From: an uncultured Eubacteriales bacterium
GTDB lineage: Bacteria; Bacillota; Clostridia; Oscillospirales; CAG-272
DNA length: 64,000 nt
NCBI GenBank assembly: GCA_905210485.1
Contig: CAJLXA010000004.1
Location: forward strand, 7,586-71,585
Direction of reading: 5' to 3'
Shown: positions 36,572 to 45,163 of the stretch, in pieces
Layout of the letters: every line of letters starts with the position of its first letter
Position numbering within the stretch: the first letter of the stretch is position 1
The notes under the pieces: model-generated
What the model saw: only the letters and a program-made list of their open reading frames with translations
Databases searched by the model: none
What the model was told of the DNA's origin: nothing
Translations under genes and position numbers: made by a program

Positions 36572-37519
36572 ATGAACAGTAATCATTATAATCAAATGTT
36601 ATCTTTGGACATCAGAGTGGCGCCCGGAAGTGAAACCGTCTACTGCCTCATGCAACCGGAGAGTCCGGGAAAAATACGCCCCGCCGTGGAATACGATTGC
36701 CTGTTCCGCGTCGGAAAAACGCGTTGCACGCCGGACTACTACTGTCATTTCTACCCGGCTTATCACACCTGCTTCATGTATTTTATATCCGGTTCGGGAA
36801 CGCTCTACCACGACAAGACGGAGTATCACCCCGTGACGGGCGATCTCTTTATCCTGCATGCCGGCTCCGAATGGGAATATATGACCGATCCGAAAGACCC
36901 GTGGGAACTGATATGGCTGAACAGCCAGACGTCCATCGGCGGTGCACTTCTGGAAATGTACGAACTGGAAGACAAAGTATGCGTTCACAATGCGGACGTC
37001 TACCCCGTTATGAACACGATTTTCGACATCATGTCCCATGTGGACAAACGTCCGTGGGAACTGCGCGACAACGTGATGAACCGTTTTCTTCATCTGATAC
37101 AGCAGACCGCGCAGGCGGCGCAGTTCCGCCACGGCGACACAAAACAGCTCCGTGACGCCAACATCATGAAAGAATATATCGACGCGCACATCATGGAAAA
37201 TATACGTCTGTCCGACGTCAGCCGTCTTGTTTACCGCTCCGACGGCGGCGCAACCACGATCTTCCGAAAAGCCTACGGACTTTCGGTCAAAGAATATATT
37301 CTGCAGACGAAACTGGAGATCGCGTCACGGCTCCTGATCGAAACGCCGTATACCGTCACGGCGATCTCGGACATGCTGACATTCTGCGACGCACAGCATT
37401 TCTCGCGTATTTTCCGCTCCCGGTACAACATGGCGCCGCTGGCTTACCGTAAAAACATGCGGGAGATCGACTCCCGGAACAGCGGCGTTTCCCACGAGGT
37501 CCGATTGCCGGAAAGATAA
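36572..37519 (+). CDS. AraC-family transcriptional regulator
   Basis: A 315-residue protein. The ATG at 36572 follows AAAGGAG. The N-terminal cupin-like ligand domain (about 40-150) includes YFISGSGTLYHDKTEYHPVTGD and LFILHAGSEWEY. The C-terminal double helix-turn-helix (about 210-305) has IRLSDVSRLVYRSDGGATTIFRKAYG and TAISDMLTFCDAQHFSRIFRSRYNMAPLAYRK. Such proteins usually sense sugars or related effectors. It is divergent from the giant gene with promoters back to back, so it is a good candidate activator of that gene and perhaps of the phosphoesterase cluster; that is inference from position. Confidence 0.92.
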   Translation: MNSNHYNQMLSLDIRVAPGSETVYCLMQPESPGKIRPAVEYDCLFRVGKTRCTPDYYCHFYPAYHTCFMYFISGSGTLYHDKTEYHPVTGDLFILHAGSEWEYMTDPKDPWELIWLNSQTSIGGALLEMYELEDKVCVHNADVYPVMNTIFDIMSHVDKRPWELRDNVMNRFLHLIQQTAQAAQFRHGDTKQLRDANIMKEYIDAHIMENIRLSDVSRLVYRSDGGATTIFRKAYGLSVKEYILQTKLEIASRLLIETPYTVTAISDMLTFCDAQHFSRIFRSRYNMAPLAYRKNMREIDSRNSGVSHEVRLPER

Positions 37520-37549
37520 CCGCAAAAAAGGTCTGCCCCCGAAAAACGA

Positions 37550-37585
37550 CAGCAGGAATACAAATGAACGTTTGTATTCCTGCTG
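37550..37585. terminator. Bidirectional terminator after the AraC gene
   Basis: CAGCAGGAATACAAA (37550-37564) pairs with TTTGTATTCCTGCTG (37571-37585), a perfect 15-bp stem with a 6-base loop. It is followed by ATTTTTATG on the plus strand and TCGTTTTTC on the minus strand. It serves the AraC gene and the convergent lipoprotein gene. Confidence 0.9.
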
Positions 37586-37676
37586 ATTTTTATGATACGG
37601 AAGAAAGAGAGGCAGGGGCAACCTACCGTTTGCCGGGCGGTAAAAGCGCGTCTTCCGGCGCGGCCGAAAAATACGG

Positions 37677-39191
37677 TCAGTCGGCCGGAAACACGACGGC
37701 GATCTCCGACAGCCGCGTAAGAACGTCCTGCTTCAGGCTGATGAACGCGACATAGCGGCGCAGGGCGCCGTTGCCGTAATAGGCATTATAGGCGGTTTCG
37801 TAGGCTTTCTGTTTTTCGGCGTCGGTGCTGTTTGTCATATACGCGAGATACTCATTATAGATCCCGTTCAGTTTATCGTCGGCAACGGTGACGCCGAGCG
37901 CCTTGGCGGCCGCGTGGTAAATGAGATACTCCTCCACATTGGTTTCGGCGAGTTCCCGGATCCTGTTTTCCACCTCTTCTTCGGTGGCCGGCGTTCCGTC
38001 GGTATTTTTAAACAGCGTCTTTTCATAATCCAATAAGGTAGGATACTGTGAACTGCCGTTCTTTTCGACATAGACGTCGTACTCCACACGGATATACGCC
38101 CGCACCTCGGTCTCCGCGGCGGTAAGCGCTTTTTTCGGATAAGCGGTCACAGTGGCAAGACGGTACAGTTCCGCGTCACAGGCTTCGGACAGGGCGCTTT
38201 TATAGGTTTCGTTCTCCACGCTCTGCAGATACGATTTCACCACGGCGCGGAACTCTTCCACGGCGTTTTCGGAGTCAATCTTGCCACCCGTCACTTCCTT
38301 AATAAATTCGCGCGTCAATTCCGGAATAACGGGGCGCGTGAAGGACAGAGGAACGATATGAAAGGTAACGTTTTTTCCGACGTAGTTTTTGAAGTCGGTA
38401 TTTTCGTAACTTTCGGGCAGGGTCAGCGTAATGTCGAAAGTTTTCTCTTCGGTAATGACGAAATGCGGCGTAATATCCGCTTTGATGATCCGGCTGTATT
38501 CGTCAATGTAACTATAGGCTTCCTTTGCGGTCTCGCCAATCGTGAGGCCGATCAGAGAAGCGTTCAGATTTTTTTCAAAGTCGCTGTCGGCGCGGGAAAG
38601 ATCCATACGGGAAAAGGCGCGGCTTTCCGCCAGCCTTACGATGGCGCCGTCGGTATCTTCATAATAAAAGACAATACTGGCGATAACGGTATCGTTTTCT
38701 TTGACCGTACCGCTTTTTGTCTCCACAAGTTTATAGTCCGACGGGACAAGGGCGCTGTTTATGATCGGATCTTCAAACTCCGCGTCACGATCCTTGATGA
38801 AACTGTCGCCGCCTTCGCCGAGCAGAACGCTCACGGTCTTTCCCGTATAATTGGTAAGCCCCTCTATCGGGCGGCCGTTTTCCGCCGTGGCATAATACAG
38901 GAATGTCAGCGTGTCGCCCGCCGCGACCGCCACATCGGTCAGTTCTTTATCGCTTGCGGCCTTTTTTTGAAGTTCCGCGATATAGTCGTTTACGTCCTGA
39001 TCGCCGACAACGGCGGCGGGTTTCACTTTAACGGTGAAACCGTTCAGCGTTGCGCTGTCAAGCGACACATAGGGGGTCAGATTTTCACGCGCATAATCAT
39101 AGACGGCATTTCCGCAGGAAAAAAGTCCGCCGACGAGGATCGTGAGGACAAGAAAAAGGGGGATATGCGCGAGGCGCTTTTTCTGTTTCAT
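37677..39191 (-). CDS. Trigger-factor-like lipoprotein (possible extracytoplasmic folding factor)
   Basis: A 504-residue protein. The ATG at 39191 follows GAAGGA. A lipoprotein signal peptide ends LFSC-GN (Cys near residue 26). The central region (about 90-330) has two FKBP-like segments, each with GDTLTFLYYATAENG or NDTVIASIVFYYEDTDG followed by a gap and a LIGLTIGET-type turn, as in trigger factor PPIase domains. The C-terminal half is helical and acidic, like the trigger factor chaperone arms (TREFIKEVTGGKIDSENAVEEF). It is probably a membrane-anchored foldase or chaperone. A second protein of similar layout is encoded at 40840-42948. Confidence 0.75.
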   Translation of the reverse strand: MKQKKRLAHIPLFLVLTILVGGLFSCGNAVYDYARENLTPYVSLDSATLNGFTVKVKPAAVVGDQDVNDYIAELQKKAASDKELTDVAVAAGDTLTFLYYATAENGRPIEGLTNYTGKTVSVLLGEGGDSFIKDRDAEFEDPIINSALVPSDYKLVETKSGTVKENDTVIASIVFYYEDTDGAIVRLAESRAFSRMDLSRADSDFEKNLNASLIGLTIGETAKEAYSYIDEYSRIIKADITPHFVITEEKTFDITLTLPESYENTDFKNYVGKNVTFHIVPLSFTRPVIPELTREFIKEVTGGKIDSENAVEEFRAVVKSYLQSVENETYKSALSEACDAELYRLATVTAYPKKALTAAETEVRAYIRVEYDVYVEKNGSSQYPTLLDYEKTLFKNTDGTPATEEEVENRIRELAETNVEEYLIYHAAAKALGVTVADDKLNGIYNEYLAYMTNSTDAEKQKAYETAYNAYYGNGALRRYVAFISLKQDVLTRLSEIAVVFPAD

Positions 39192-39251
39192 AGATCTTCC
39201 TTCTTTATCATTCTGTTTTCCGAACATCTCCGCGCGGCGTGCCGCACGCAC

Positions 39252-39287
39252 AAATGTAATGCAATGTAAACATTTCTTTACATTTGA
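39252..39287. promoter_or_regulatory. Nested palindromes with ATGTAAA-N6-TTTACAT
   Basis: The outer arms CAAATGTAA (39252-39260) and TTACATTTG (39279-39287) enclose a perfect member of the recurrent palindrome (39265-39284). It lies between the DUF2156 stop and the downstream lipoprotein start, so it may be an operator or a weak terminator. Confidence 0.5.
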
Positions 39288-39299
39288 TTCTGGTACCGG

Positions 39300-40229
39300 T
39301 TATATACCGTTATCCGTATCGGGGAAACGGACGGTCACTTTATACTTGCAAAGGAGCGCTTCCGGCCGATAGGATTCCTTTGAACGGCGGAGGCCTTCGT
39401 CCCCGTCGTCCTCCTCGCGGTTCACATACCGTATGTCCGCCGCCACGCGGGAGACGGCTTCACGGACAAGAAGCGGATACGCGCCGCGTATCTCGCGCCG
39501 CGCCTTTTCCACATGCATATAGAAAACGCCGCGGCGGATTTCTCCGATGGAGAAGCCGATGATGTCCCCGTTCACTTCAAGAACAAAGCCGATACATTCC
39601 GCTTCACGCATGGCGCGGATAAGCCTTTCCGCCGCCGCGCCCTCCCGCCGGGCGCCGGGGGAATCATCCTCTTCGGACAATCGGTAATCGCGGTAAAACG
39701 ACAGCAGAGACTCCGTATCGTTTTCCGTGATTTCGCGGAACGTATACTGTTCATACGTATTCAGGAACGCATGAATATGATTGCGTTTGGCCGCCAGTTT
39801 TTTTCCGGCAAACGTGGAAAGCGACTGCGCGGAATACAGATAATCGGATTCCGCGTCGCTGTAGGTGCATGTCGCGCGGCCGGGATAGCAGGCACAGACG
39901 GCCATGGCCTGTTCCTCCGTCAGCGCCGACAGCGTAACGTCGCCGTGCGTTTCGCGGTGGAGGGCTTCCGTAATCTCGGCTTCGTGACCCGTTATCGGAG
40001 ACGCGGGCGCGTAAACACGGTGAAGTTCCGCGCCTGCGTCCCGTTCATCGGCGACCTCGTCCGTGGCCGACAGAAAGGGAACGCCATAGACCGTTCCGAA
40101 TGTGATCCGATAAAAATCCGCCCACATATACAGGTAGCCGAGCGTCATATCGGCAAAAAGCGTTTCCGCCCCGGCAATATGGCGCGAAAGAAGCGACAGG
40201 TTATTCTTGGTTACGGGCAAAAAATTCAT
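39300..40229 (-). CDS. DUF2156 (phosphatidylglycerol lysyltransferase-like) protein
   Basis: A 309-residue protein with two GNAT-like folds, related to the C-terminal domain of MprF ([16 protein letters not shown] near the start; [22 protein letters not shown] in the middle; [17 protein letters not shown] further on). MprF transfers lysine from lysyl-tRNA to phosphatidylglycerol, but this protein lacks the membrane flippase, so the acceptor is uncertain. Its ATG overlaps the rnhA stop as ATGA, so translation is coupled. The C-terminal tail is rich in acidic and basic residues. Confidence 0.82.
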   Translation of the reverse strand: MNFLPVTKNNLSLLSRHIAGAETLFADMTLGYLYMWADFYRITFGTVYGVPFLSATDEVADERDAGAELHRVYAPASPITGHEAEITEALHRETHGDVTLSALTEEQAMAVCACYPGRATCTYSDAESDYLYSAQSLSTFAGKKLAAKRNHIHAFLNTYEQYTFREITENDTESLLSFYRDYRLSEEDDSPGARREGAAAERLIRAMREAECIGFVLEVNGDIIGFSIGEIRRGVFYMHVEKARREIRGAYPLLVREAVSRVAADIRYVNREEDDGDEGLRRSKESYRPEALLCKYKVTVRFPDTDNGI

Positions 40230-40675
40230 ACTGCGGCACCGCGGAAAGAATCGGCGGCCGCCGTGGCGAGCGCGTCACAGCGCTCGTTATAGGCGTGGCC
40301 GTCATGACCCTTTACCCAGATGAAATTCACGTTGTGCAAAGAGAGAAGCGAAGAAAGTTTTTCCCAGAGGTCGATATTCTTCACCTCGTCTTTTTTGCCG
40401 CGGCGGTAATTCTGACGTTGCCAGCCGGCGATCCAGCCGAGGGTGACGGCATCGACAAGGTATTTGGAGTCCGAACACAATTCGACGTGGCATGGCTCGC
40501 GCAGAGCGGAAAGGCCGTTTATGGCGGCGAGAAGTTCCATGCGGTTATTGGTCGTGACGGGTTCGCCGCCCGACATCTCTTTTTCATGCTCGCCGTAAAC
40601 GAGAATACAGCCCCAGCCGCCCGGTCCGGGATTTCCGCGGCAGGCGCCGTCCGTATAGATTTTGACTTCTTTCAT
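40226..40675 (-). CDS. rnhA: Ribonuclease HI
   Basis: It degrades the RNA strand of RNA-DNA hybrids. The 149-residue protein has the full catalytic set at the standard positions: D9 ([11 protein letters not shown]), E47 (NNRMEL), D69 (CSDSKYL) and D134 (NERCD), with His124 in VKGHDGH. The basic handle region [16 protein letters not shown] is present, as in E. coli RNase HI. It is followed by DUF2156 with a 4-base overlap. The ribosome binding site is weak (CGGATAT), and no clear promoter is seen between it and the terminator at 40751. Confidence 0.96.
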   Translation of the reverse strand: MKEVKIYTDGACRGNPGPGGWGCILVYGEHEKEMSGGEPVTTNNRMELLAAINGLSALREPCHVELCSDSKYLVDAVTLGWIAGWQRQNYRRGKKDEVKNIDLWEKLSSLLSLHNVNFIWVKGHDGHAYNERCDALATAAADSFRGAAV

Positions 40676-40750
40676 ATATCCGATGTGTCCGTTTCCCGGC
40701 CGGTTCCGACCGATTTACATTAGAGAGAGGAGAGAAAAGTGCGTCTCTCC

Positions 40751-40794
40751 AAAACGAACCGCAGAGGTACTGTCTTCACCCTGCGGTTCGTTTT
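40751..40794 (-). terminator. Terminator of the lipoprotein gene at 40840
   Basis: AAAACGAACCGCAG pairs with CTGCGGTTCGTTTT in a 14-bp stem with a 16-base loop, ending in TTTT on the minus strand. Confidence 0.8.
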
Positions 40795-40839
40795 CCGGAT
40801 TATACGCCGGCGGCGCATACGGCCGCGCGATATACCCGA

Positions 40840-42948
40840 TTATTTTTCTTCGTTCTTATATTCAAACGAAATGTGGTACTGGTCGGAAGTATCGTCATAG
40901 AGTTCTTCCATCACTTTGTCAAACAGAACGCCTACTTTCACGTTTTCCATGTTTCCGTAGGTGTCTTTCACATAATCGTCGACGCTGTTGTACCACTTCA
41001 GATTGAGGTAGTTCACAATGGATTCGCCGTACTGCATAATGTATGTGTAGTACTGCGCGTTGTTCTGGTTCACCTGTGCTTCCAGGTTTGCCTCGATCGT
41101 CTTCATATCTTCTTTTGTAATGGATACGCCGAGTTTTTCCGCAATGGTATAAATGATGAGACGGGGTTTCAGTGCGTCAATGGCCATAGCGTCAACGGCT
41201 TCGCGGATTTTGTCTTTTGATTCCGCTTTAGTGGTATGCTGAAGCCATTCTTCAAAATCGGTATAGGTGTTGTCGCCGTCTTTCACGCTACCGCTGTTCG
41301 TCACATAAAAAGTGTAGCGCTGATTCTGATAGTATTCTTTATAATAATCGTCTTTCAGCGACTGCGGTACGTCCACCGTTGCATTGGCCGCAAAGAGCTT
41401 CCACATAGCGGTGATGGCGTTCTGCTTTTTGGTTGCCTCTTCGTAAAGCGAGAGATACTGCGCCACGGCATAATCCACAACGGCATCTTCTTCGGTTCCG
41501 AGCGTATTGCCGTCTTTATCGGTGTAAACGCCGTCTTTCAGCGTGAAGAGTTCTTTGCCGTAATAGTTGTTGTAATACTTGGTTTCGGTAACCGTATCGC
41601 CGTCTTTGGTCTCCGATTTATAGAGATAGAGATACAGTTTATTGCCGTTTTTGTCGGAGGCGTTGTTGGCGAGGGAGGAATCGGCCAGCTTCTCAAGCGT
41701 GACCTTTTCTTCGGGGGTCTTTACGCCGGCGATATAATAATCGTAGGTGACTTCCTTACGGTCTTCACCTTCACCCTCGGTCACCGTTACTGTGTTCCAT
41801 TCGGCAGTGTAAGCAGACGCAACCTTGTATTCGAGTTTGACTTCCTCTGAAGTAAGCGTCACGCCCTCATCGTCGGCTTTATACAGCGTTTTGGTCGACG
41901 AATTGAAAGCGTTACCCGATTCGTCGATATACATCTGTTTTGTAATGGTATAGGACGAACCGACCTTGCGTTCGCCGTCCTTAATGTCGTTATAGATCCA
42001 CTGTTTCACATCTTCCAGCGGGATCGACGCCATATCGAGGATATACGCGTCCTTGCCGATATCCTTTACCGATACTTCGGTTGCGGCGTCATCGGTCTTG
42101 GTGTACTTCGCGGTCAGCGTCACTTTAACGAGGTCATGCTTCAGAACCACGTGTTCGCTGTCGGCGAGTTTCGACGCGGAAACCAGCTGTTTGCCGACGA
42201 GTGCGGCATGGAGCGCGGAGGACACCGCGTTGTTTTCATAATAGGGATCGAAAGAAACGCCGCCGGAAAGCGTGTTCTTCGAGAAATCGTAGCTCCAGTT
42301 CTTTTCGGTGGAGGTTTTGCCGTCGGAGAGTTTCGTATAGTAGATGGTGAACAGGTCGTTTTCGCCGAGCGTGAGATCGGTCATGGGCATTTTCGCAACC
42401 GAGATCGTCAGTTTCAGCGTGGTATCGGCGCCGTTCGTTTCGTCAAGGGTCAGCGTTTGTTTCTTATCCACGGTGGCGGCCTTCATTTTGGCGGTCGTCG
42501 TATATTCGGTGCCGACCTTGGCGCCTTCTTCGGTTCCCATAAGTTCAACAATCTTCTTATAAATGACGAGTTCAACGTCTTTATAATCGGTTTCGGCCTT
42601 ATTCAGGTCGATTTCCAGAGAATCGTTATCATAAACGTTGGTATCCTTATCGTCGTCGCCCTTCTGGGTGCCGTCCACATGAATCGTCAGAACGTCCTTG
42701 TTCTGTACTTTTTCATCGGTCTTGCGGTTTTCCTTGGCGGCGGCAAGCGCGGCAAGGAAATCGTGCTTGGCGTCGGCCGTCGTCGCCACGGTATAGGCCT
42801 CGGCCGTGATGGTCTGACCTTTGAGAAGGCCGTCGAGGTCGATCGTCACGTAAGCGGACGACTTCTTATAGTTGAAAGAGCAGGAGGTCATTGCGAGGCT
42901 GAAGAGCATCACAAGAACCAAAAGGAGACTTGTCACGGTTTTTTTCAT
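40840..42948 (-). CDS. Large trigger-factor-like lipoprotein
   Basis: A 702-residue exported protein. A signal peptide with the lipobox MTSC (Cys about 23) is followed by SFNYKKSSAYVTIDLDGLLKG. The body has several FKBP-like or beta-rich segments with charged, Lys/Asp/Thr-rich loops. The last about 200 residues are helical with IYTIAEKLGVSITKEDMKTIEANL, which resembles trigger factor and SurA-type chaperone arms and the C-terminus of the lipoprotein at 37677. The start ATG follows GAGGAA. It lies downstream of the Gld-type operon but has its own extended -10 promoter and terminator. A secreted-protein folding role is inferred. Confidence 0.75.
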   Translation of the reverse strand: MKKTVTSLLLVLVMLFSLAMTSCSFNYKKSSAYVTIDLDGLLKGQTITAEAYTVATTADAKHDFLAALAAAKENRKTDEKVQNKDVLTIHVDGTQKGDDDKDTNVYDNDSLEIDLNKAETDYKDVELVIYKKIVELMGTEEGAKVGTEYTTTAKMKAATVDKKQTLTLDETNGADTTLKLTISVAKMPMTDLTLGENDLFTIYYTKLSDGKTSTEKNWSYDFSKNTLSGGVSFDPYYENNAVSSALHAALVGKQLVSASKLADSEHVVLKHDLVKVTLTAKYTKTDDAATEVSVKDIGKDAYILDMASIPLEDVKQWIYNDIKDGERKVGSSYTITKQMYIDESGNAFNSSTKTLYKADDEGVTLTSEEVKLEYKVASAYTAEWNTVTVTEGEGEDRKEVTYDYYIAGVKTPEEKVTLEKLADSSLANNASDKNGNKLYLYLYKSETKDGDTVTETKYYNNYYGKELFTLKDGVYTDKDGNTLGTEEDAVVDYAVAQYLSLYEEATKKQNAITAMWKLFAANATVDVPQSLKDDYYKEYYQNQRYTFYVTNSGSVKDGDNTYTDFEEWLQHTTKAESKDKIREAVDAMAIDALKPRLIIYTIAEKLGVSITKEDMKTIEANLEAQVNQNNAQYYTYIMQYGESIVNYLNLKWYNSVDDYVKDTYGNMENVKVGVLFDKVMEELYDDTSDQYHISFEYKNEEK

Positions 42949-43020
42949 GGTGATTCCTCTTTTATAATGAAACTTTATTTTTCCGACGGCAAAAAGCCGA
43001 CTATATGGTTTTACTCAACT

Positions 43021-43049
43021 ATTATACCATATAATTTTTAAAATGCAAA
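43021..43049 (-). promoter_or_regulatory. Extended -10 promoter of the large lipoprotein gene
   Basis: TATAAT (43026-43021) preceded by ATGG, with a weak -35 TTTGCA (43049-43044) 17 bases upstream. Confidence 0.6.
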
Positions 43050-43131
43050 TGTTTTTTTCATATTCGCCGTATTTTTCAGAATATTTTCACGAAACGTTGT
43101 ATTTTTCCACAAAAATCGGTTATTTTTTCCA

Positions 43132-45153
43132 TCATTCGCCGTATTTCACGGCGTCTTTTACGGTTTCACCGTCGGCCATCCGCAACAGATAAGCGGTCAT
43201 CGTTTTCACAATGGGGTTTTCAATATAGAAGAAAGCGGTTCCGGATTCCTTTCCTTCCTCCGCAATATACACAAGGGTGCGGTTCACGGAATACGGGATA
43301 AACCGGTAAACGAACGTGCGGTGGTCTGTCAGCGTAACGGTGAGGGTCAGTACGGCTTCGCCGTTTTCCGCAAGATCCCGGCGCTGCTCCTGCGTCAGAT
43401 CGGAAATACCGGCGTATTCCTGCAATAAAAGGTAATAATAAAACGATTCAAAGGAACTGTAGTCATACTGCGACGTATCGGTGCCGCTATTGTCGGTGAC
43501 CGTCATCGGAAGCGTGGTATAGACGGTCTTTCCGCCTTCGGTTCTGGTTCTGACGCTTTTCACGTCGAAAAGGACGCTTTTGCGAAGGTCGCTGTATGTG
43601 ATGTCAAAACGGATTTTATCAAAAAGAGCGGTATAACTGGAGATCAGCGTGGGTTTTACCCATGTGTACAGGTCATAATCCAGAAATTTCAGCGTATCCG
43701 CCTGCACGACGGCAATGATGTCGTAATATTCGCTTTCGACGTAATAGGTGCCGTCATCGTTTTTCTGCCCGATCCGCAGGACAATCTCGGTGTAATCTTC
43801 CTCGTCTATCGTTACGCTGTTGGAAACGATAGTAGACAAAGCGTCCGACGTCGATTCGTTGATCTTATATTTTTTCGGAACACGATAACGCAACGTCGTA
43901 TAAAGGGAGAGGTCCTCGCGGTCGGCGGCGGTAACGCCGATTTTGTACACCGAATCGCCGGTGAGGGAAGCAAAACCGGAGAGAATGTTCATGATGACGT
44001 TATCGTTCGTCGTGTAAGAGGTGAGCGCAGAGGGACCGTCGAAGCGGTAGAGCGGATTGCCGAAGAACGGATCCCGATCCGCCGATCCCGGTACGAACGA
44101 AAACGCAACGCCCGTTTCGGTCTCCAGTACATATTCCACCTTGTTTACCGTATAGGTCTCGGTCACATGCACCGTTTCGCCCGCCGTATTCTGCACATCG
44201 TACAGACGCGCGGCGCGGACGCCGTCCAGCGCTTCGCCGATCGGAAGTCCTTTCAGAGCGGAGGCAATGAATGCGCTGCCGGACGCGCCGAGGCGGTAAC
44301 GCGCGGTATATTCGGCCGTCACCGTTTCGGTATCCGTATCGGAACGGGTCGTCGTACGGATAACGCGCACAGCCACGATCACGCCGTTCTTATCGGGAAC
44401 GGTGCCGCTTTCGCGGCGCGTGGCCTTTTCCACGGAAAATCCGTCGACAAAATAAGACGCATACTGCTGGGATTCGGCAGGAGCGAGAACCGCGGAAACA
44501 AATTGCCCCGCGCCGCCGTTCACAAGATCGCCGAGCGTCGGCGACAGAGTGACGTAGATGGTGTCGCGCCCTTCGACGCGGCAATAATAACCGTTTTTGT
44601 CCGCGGTCATATCGCCGATATAAACACGGTAGGTCGTTCCGTTCTCGGAGAGCGTTTTCCCGTAGGTTTCAAGTTCAAAATAAGAGGGGTCGTCCTCTTG
44701 CGCAAGGCCGTACGAAGAATAAAGCGCGGCGGCGTCCTCTCCCTGCGCGACGCGGATGCGGACAAACGCGTTTCCGGTCGCGGAAACGGCGGAACTGACG
44801 GTCTCTTCATTGATAACGAGATCGGTATACTGTTTTCCGTTCTTTTCGATAAGAAAATCCAGATAATTATCCGCCGCGGGGTGAACGAGCGAATAGGTTT
44901 CCTTTTGATTTTTGAATGTGATCTTCTTTATATTTTTGCTGTAATCGCCGTCTTTCGGTGTATTACGGGTGAACGGGCCGATCAGGGTGACGTTATTGTA
45001 CCGCGTACCCTCTCCGTCTTCCGGTTTCACGGAGGAACTGTCCTCTTCTTCACGGTCGGTGAGAGACAAAGGAAGCACGACGGCAACGCCGATCAGGACA
45101 AGCGAAAGAAGAACGGCCGCAAGAACGATAAAGAATTTTTTCTGTTGTTGCAT
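43132..45153 (-). CDS. DUF4340 domain protein of a Gld-type ABC operon
   Basis: A 673-residue protein with one N-terminal membrane helix (about 8-30) and a large extracytoplasmic beta-rich region. DUF4340-type segments occur twice (YLDFLIEKNGKQYTDLVINEE; TYRVYIGDMTADKNGYYCRVEGRDTIYVTLSP). DUF4340 proteins nearly always sit at the end of operons encoding GldA/GldF/GldG-like ABC proteins, as here. AAGGAGG precedes the ATG, 10 bases after the upstream gene. The function is unknown; it may be the extracellular effector or sensor of the transporter. Confidence 0.82.
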   Translation of the reverse strand: MQQQKKFFIVLAAVLLSLVLIGVAVVLPLSLTDREEEDSSSVKPEDGEGTRYNNVTLIGPFTRNTPKDGDYSKNIKKITFKNQKETYSLVHPAADNYLDFLIEKNGKQYTDLVINEETVSSAVSATGNAFVRIRVAQGEDAAALYSSYGLAQEDDPSYFELETYGKTLSENGTTYRVYIGDMTADKNGYYCRVEGRDTIYVTLSPTLGDLVNGGAGQFVSAVLAPAESQQYASYFVDGFSVEKATRRESGTVPDKNGVIVAVRVIRTTTRSDTDTETVTAEYTARYRLGASGSAFIASALKGLPIGEALDGVRAARLYDVQNTAGETVHVTETYTVNKVEYVLETETGVAFSFVPGSADRDPFFGNPLYRFDGPSALTSYTTNDNVIMNILSGFASLTGDSVYKIGVTAADREDLSLYTTLRYRVPKKYKINESTSDALSTIVSNSVTIDEEDYTEIVLRIGQKNDDGTYYVESEYYDIIAVVQADTLKFLDYDLYTWVKPTLISSYTALFDKIRFDITYSDLRKSVLFDVKSVRTRTEGGKTVYTTLPMTVTDNSGTDTSQYDYSSFESFYYYLLLQEYAGISDLTQEQRRDLAENGEAVLTLTVTLTDHRTFVYRFIPYSVNRTLVYIAEEGKESGTAFFYIENPIVKTMTAYLLRMADGETVKDAVKYGE

Positions 45154-45163
45154 ACCTGCCTCC

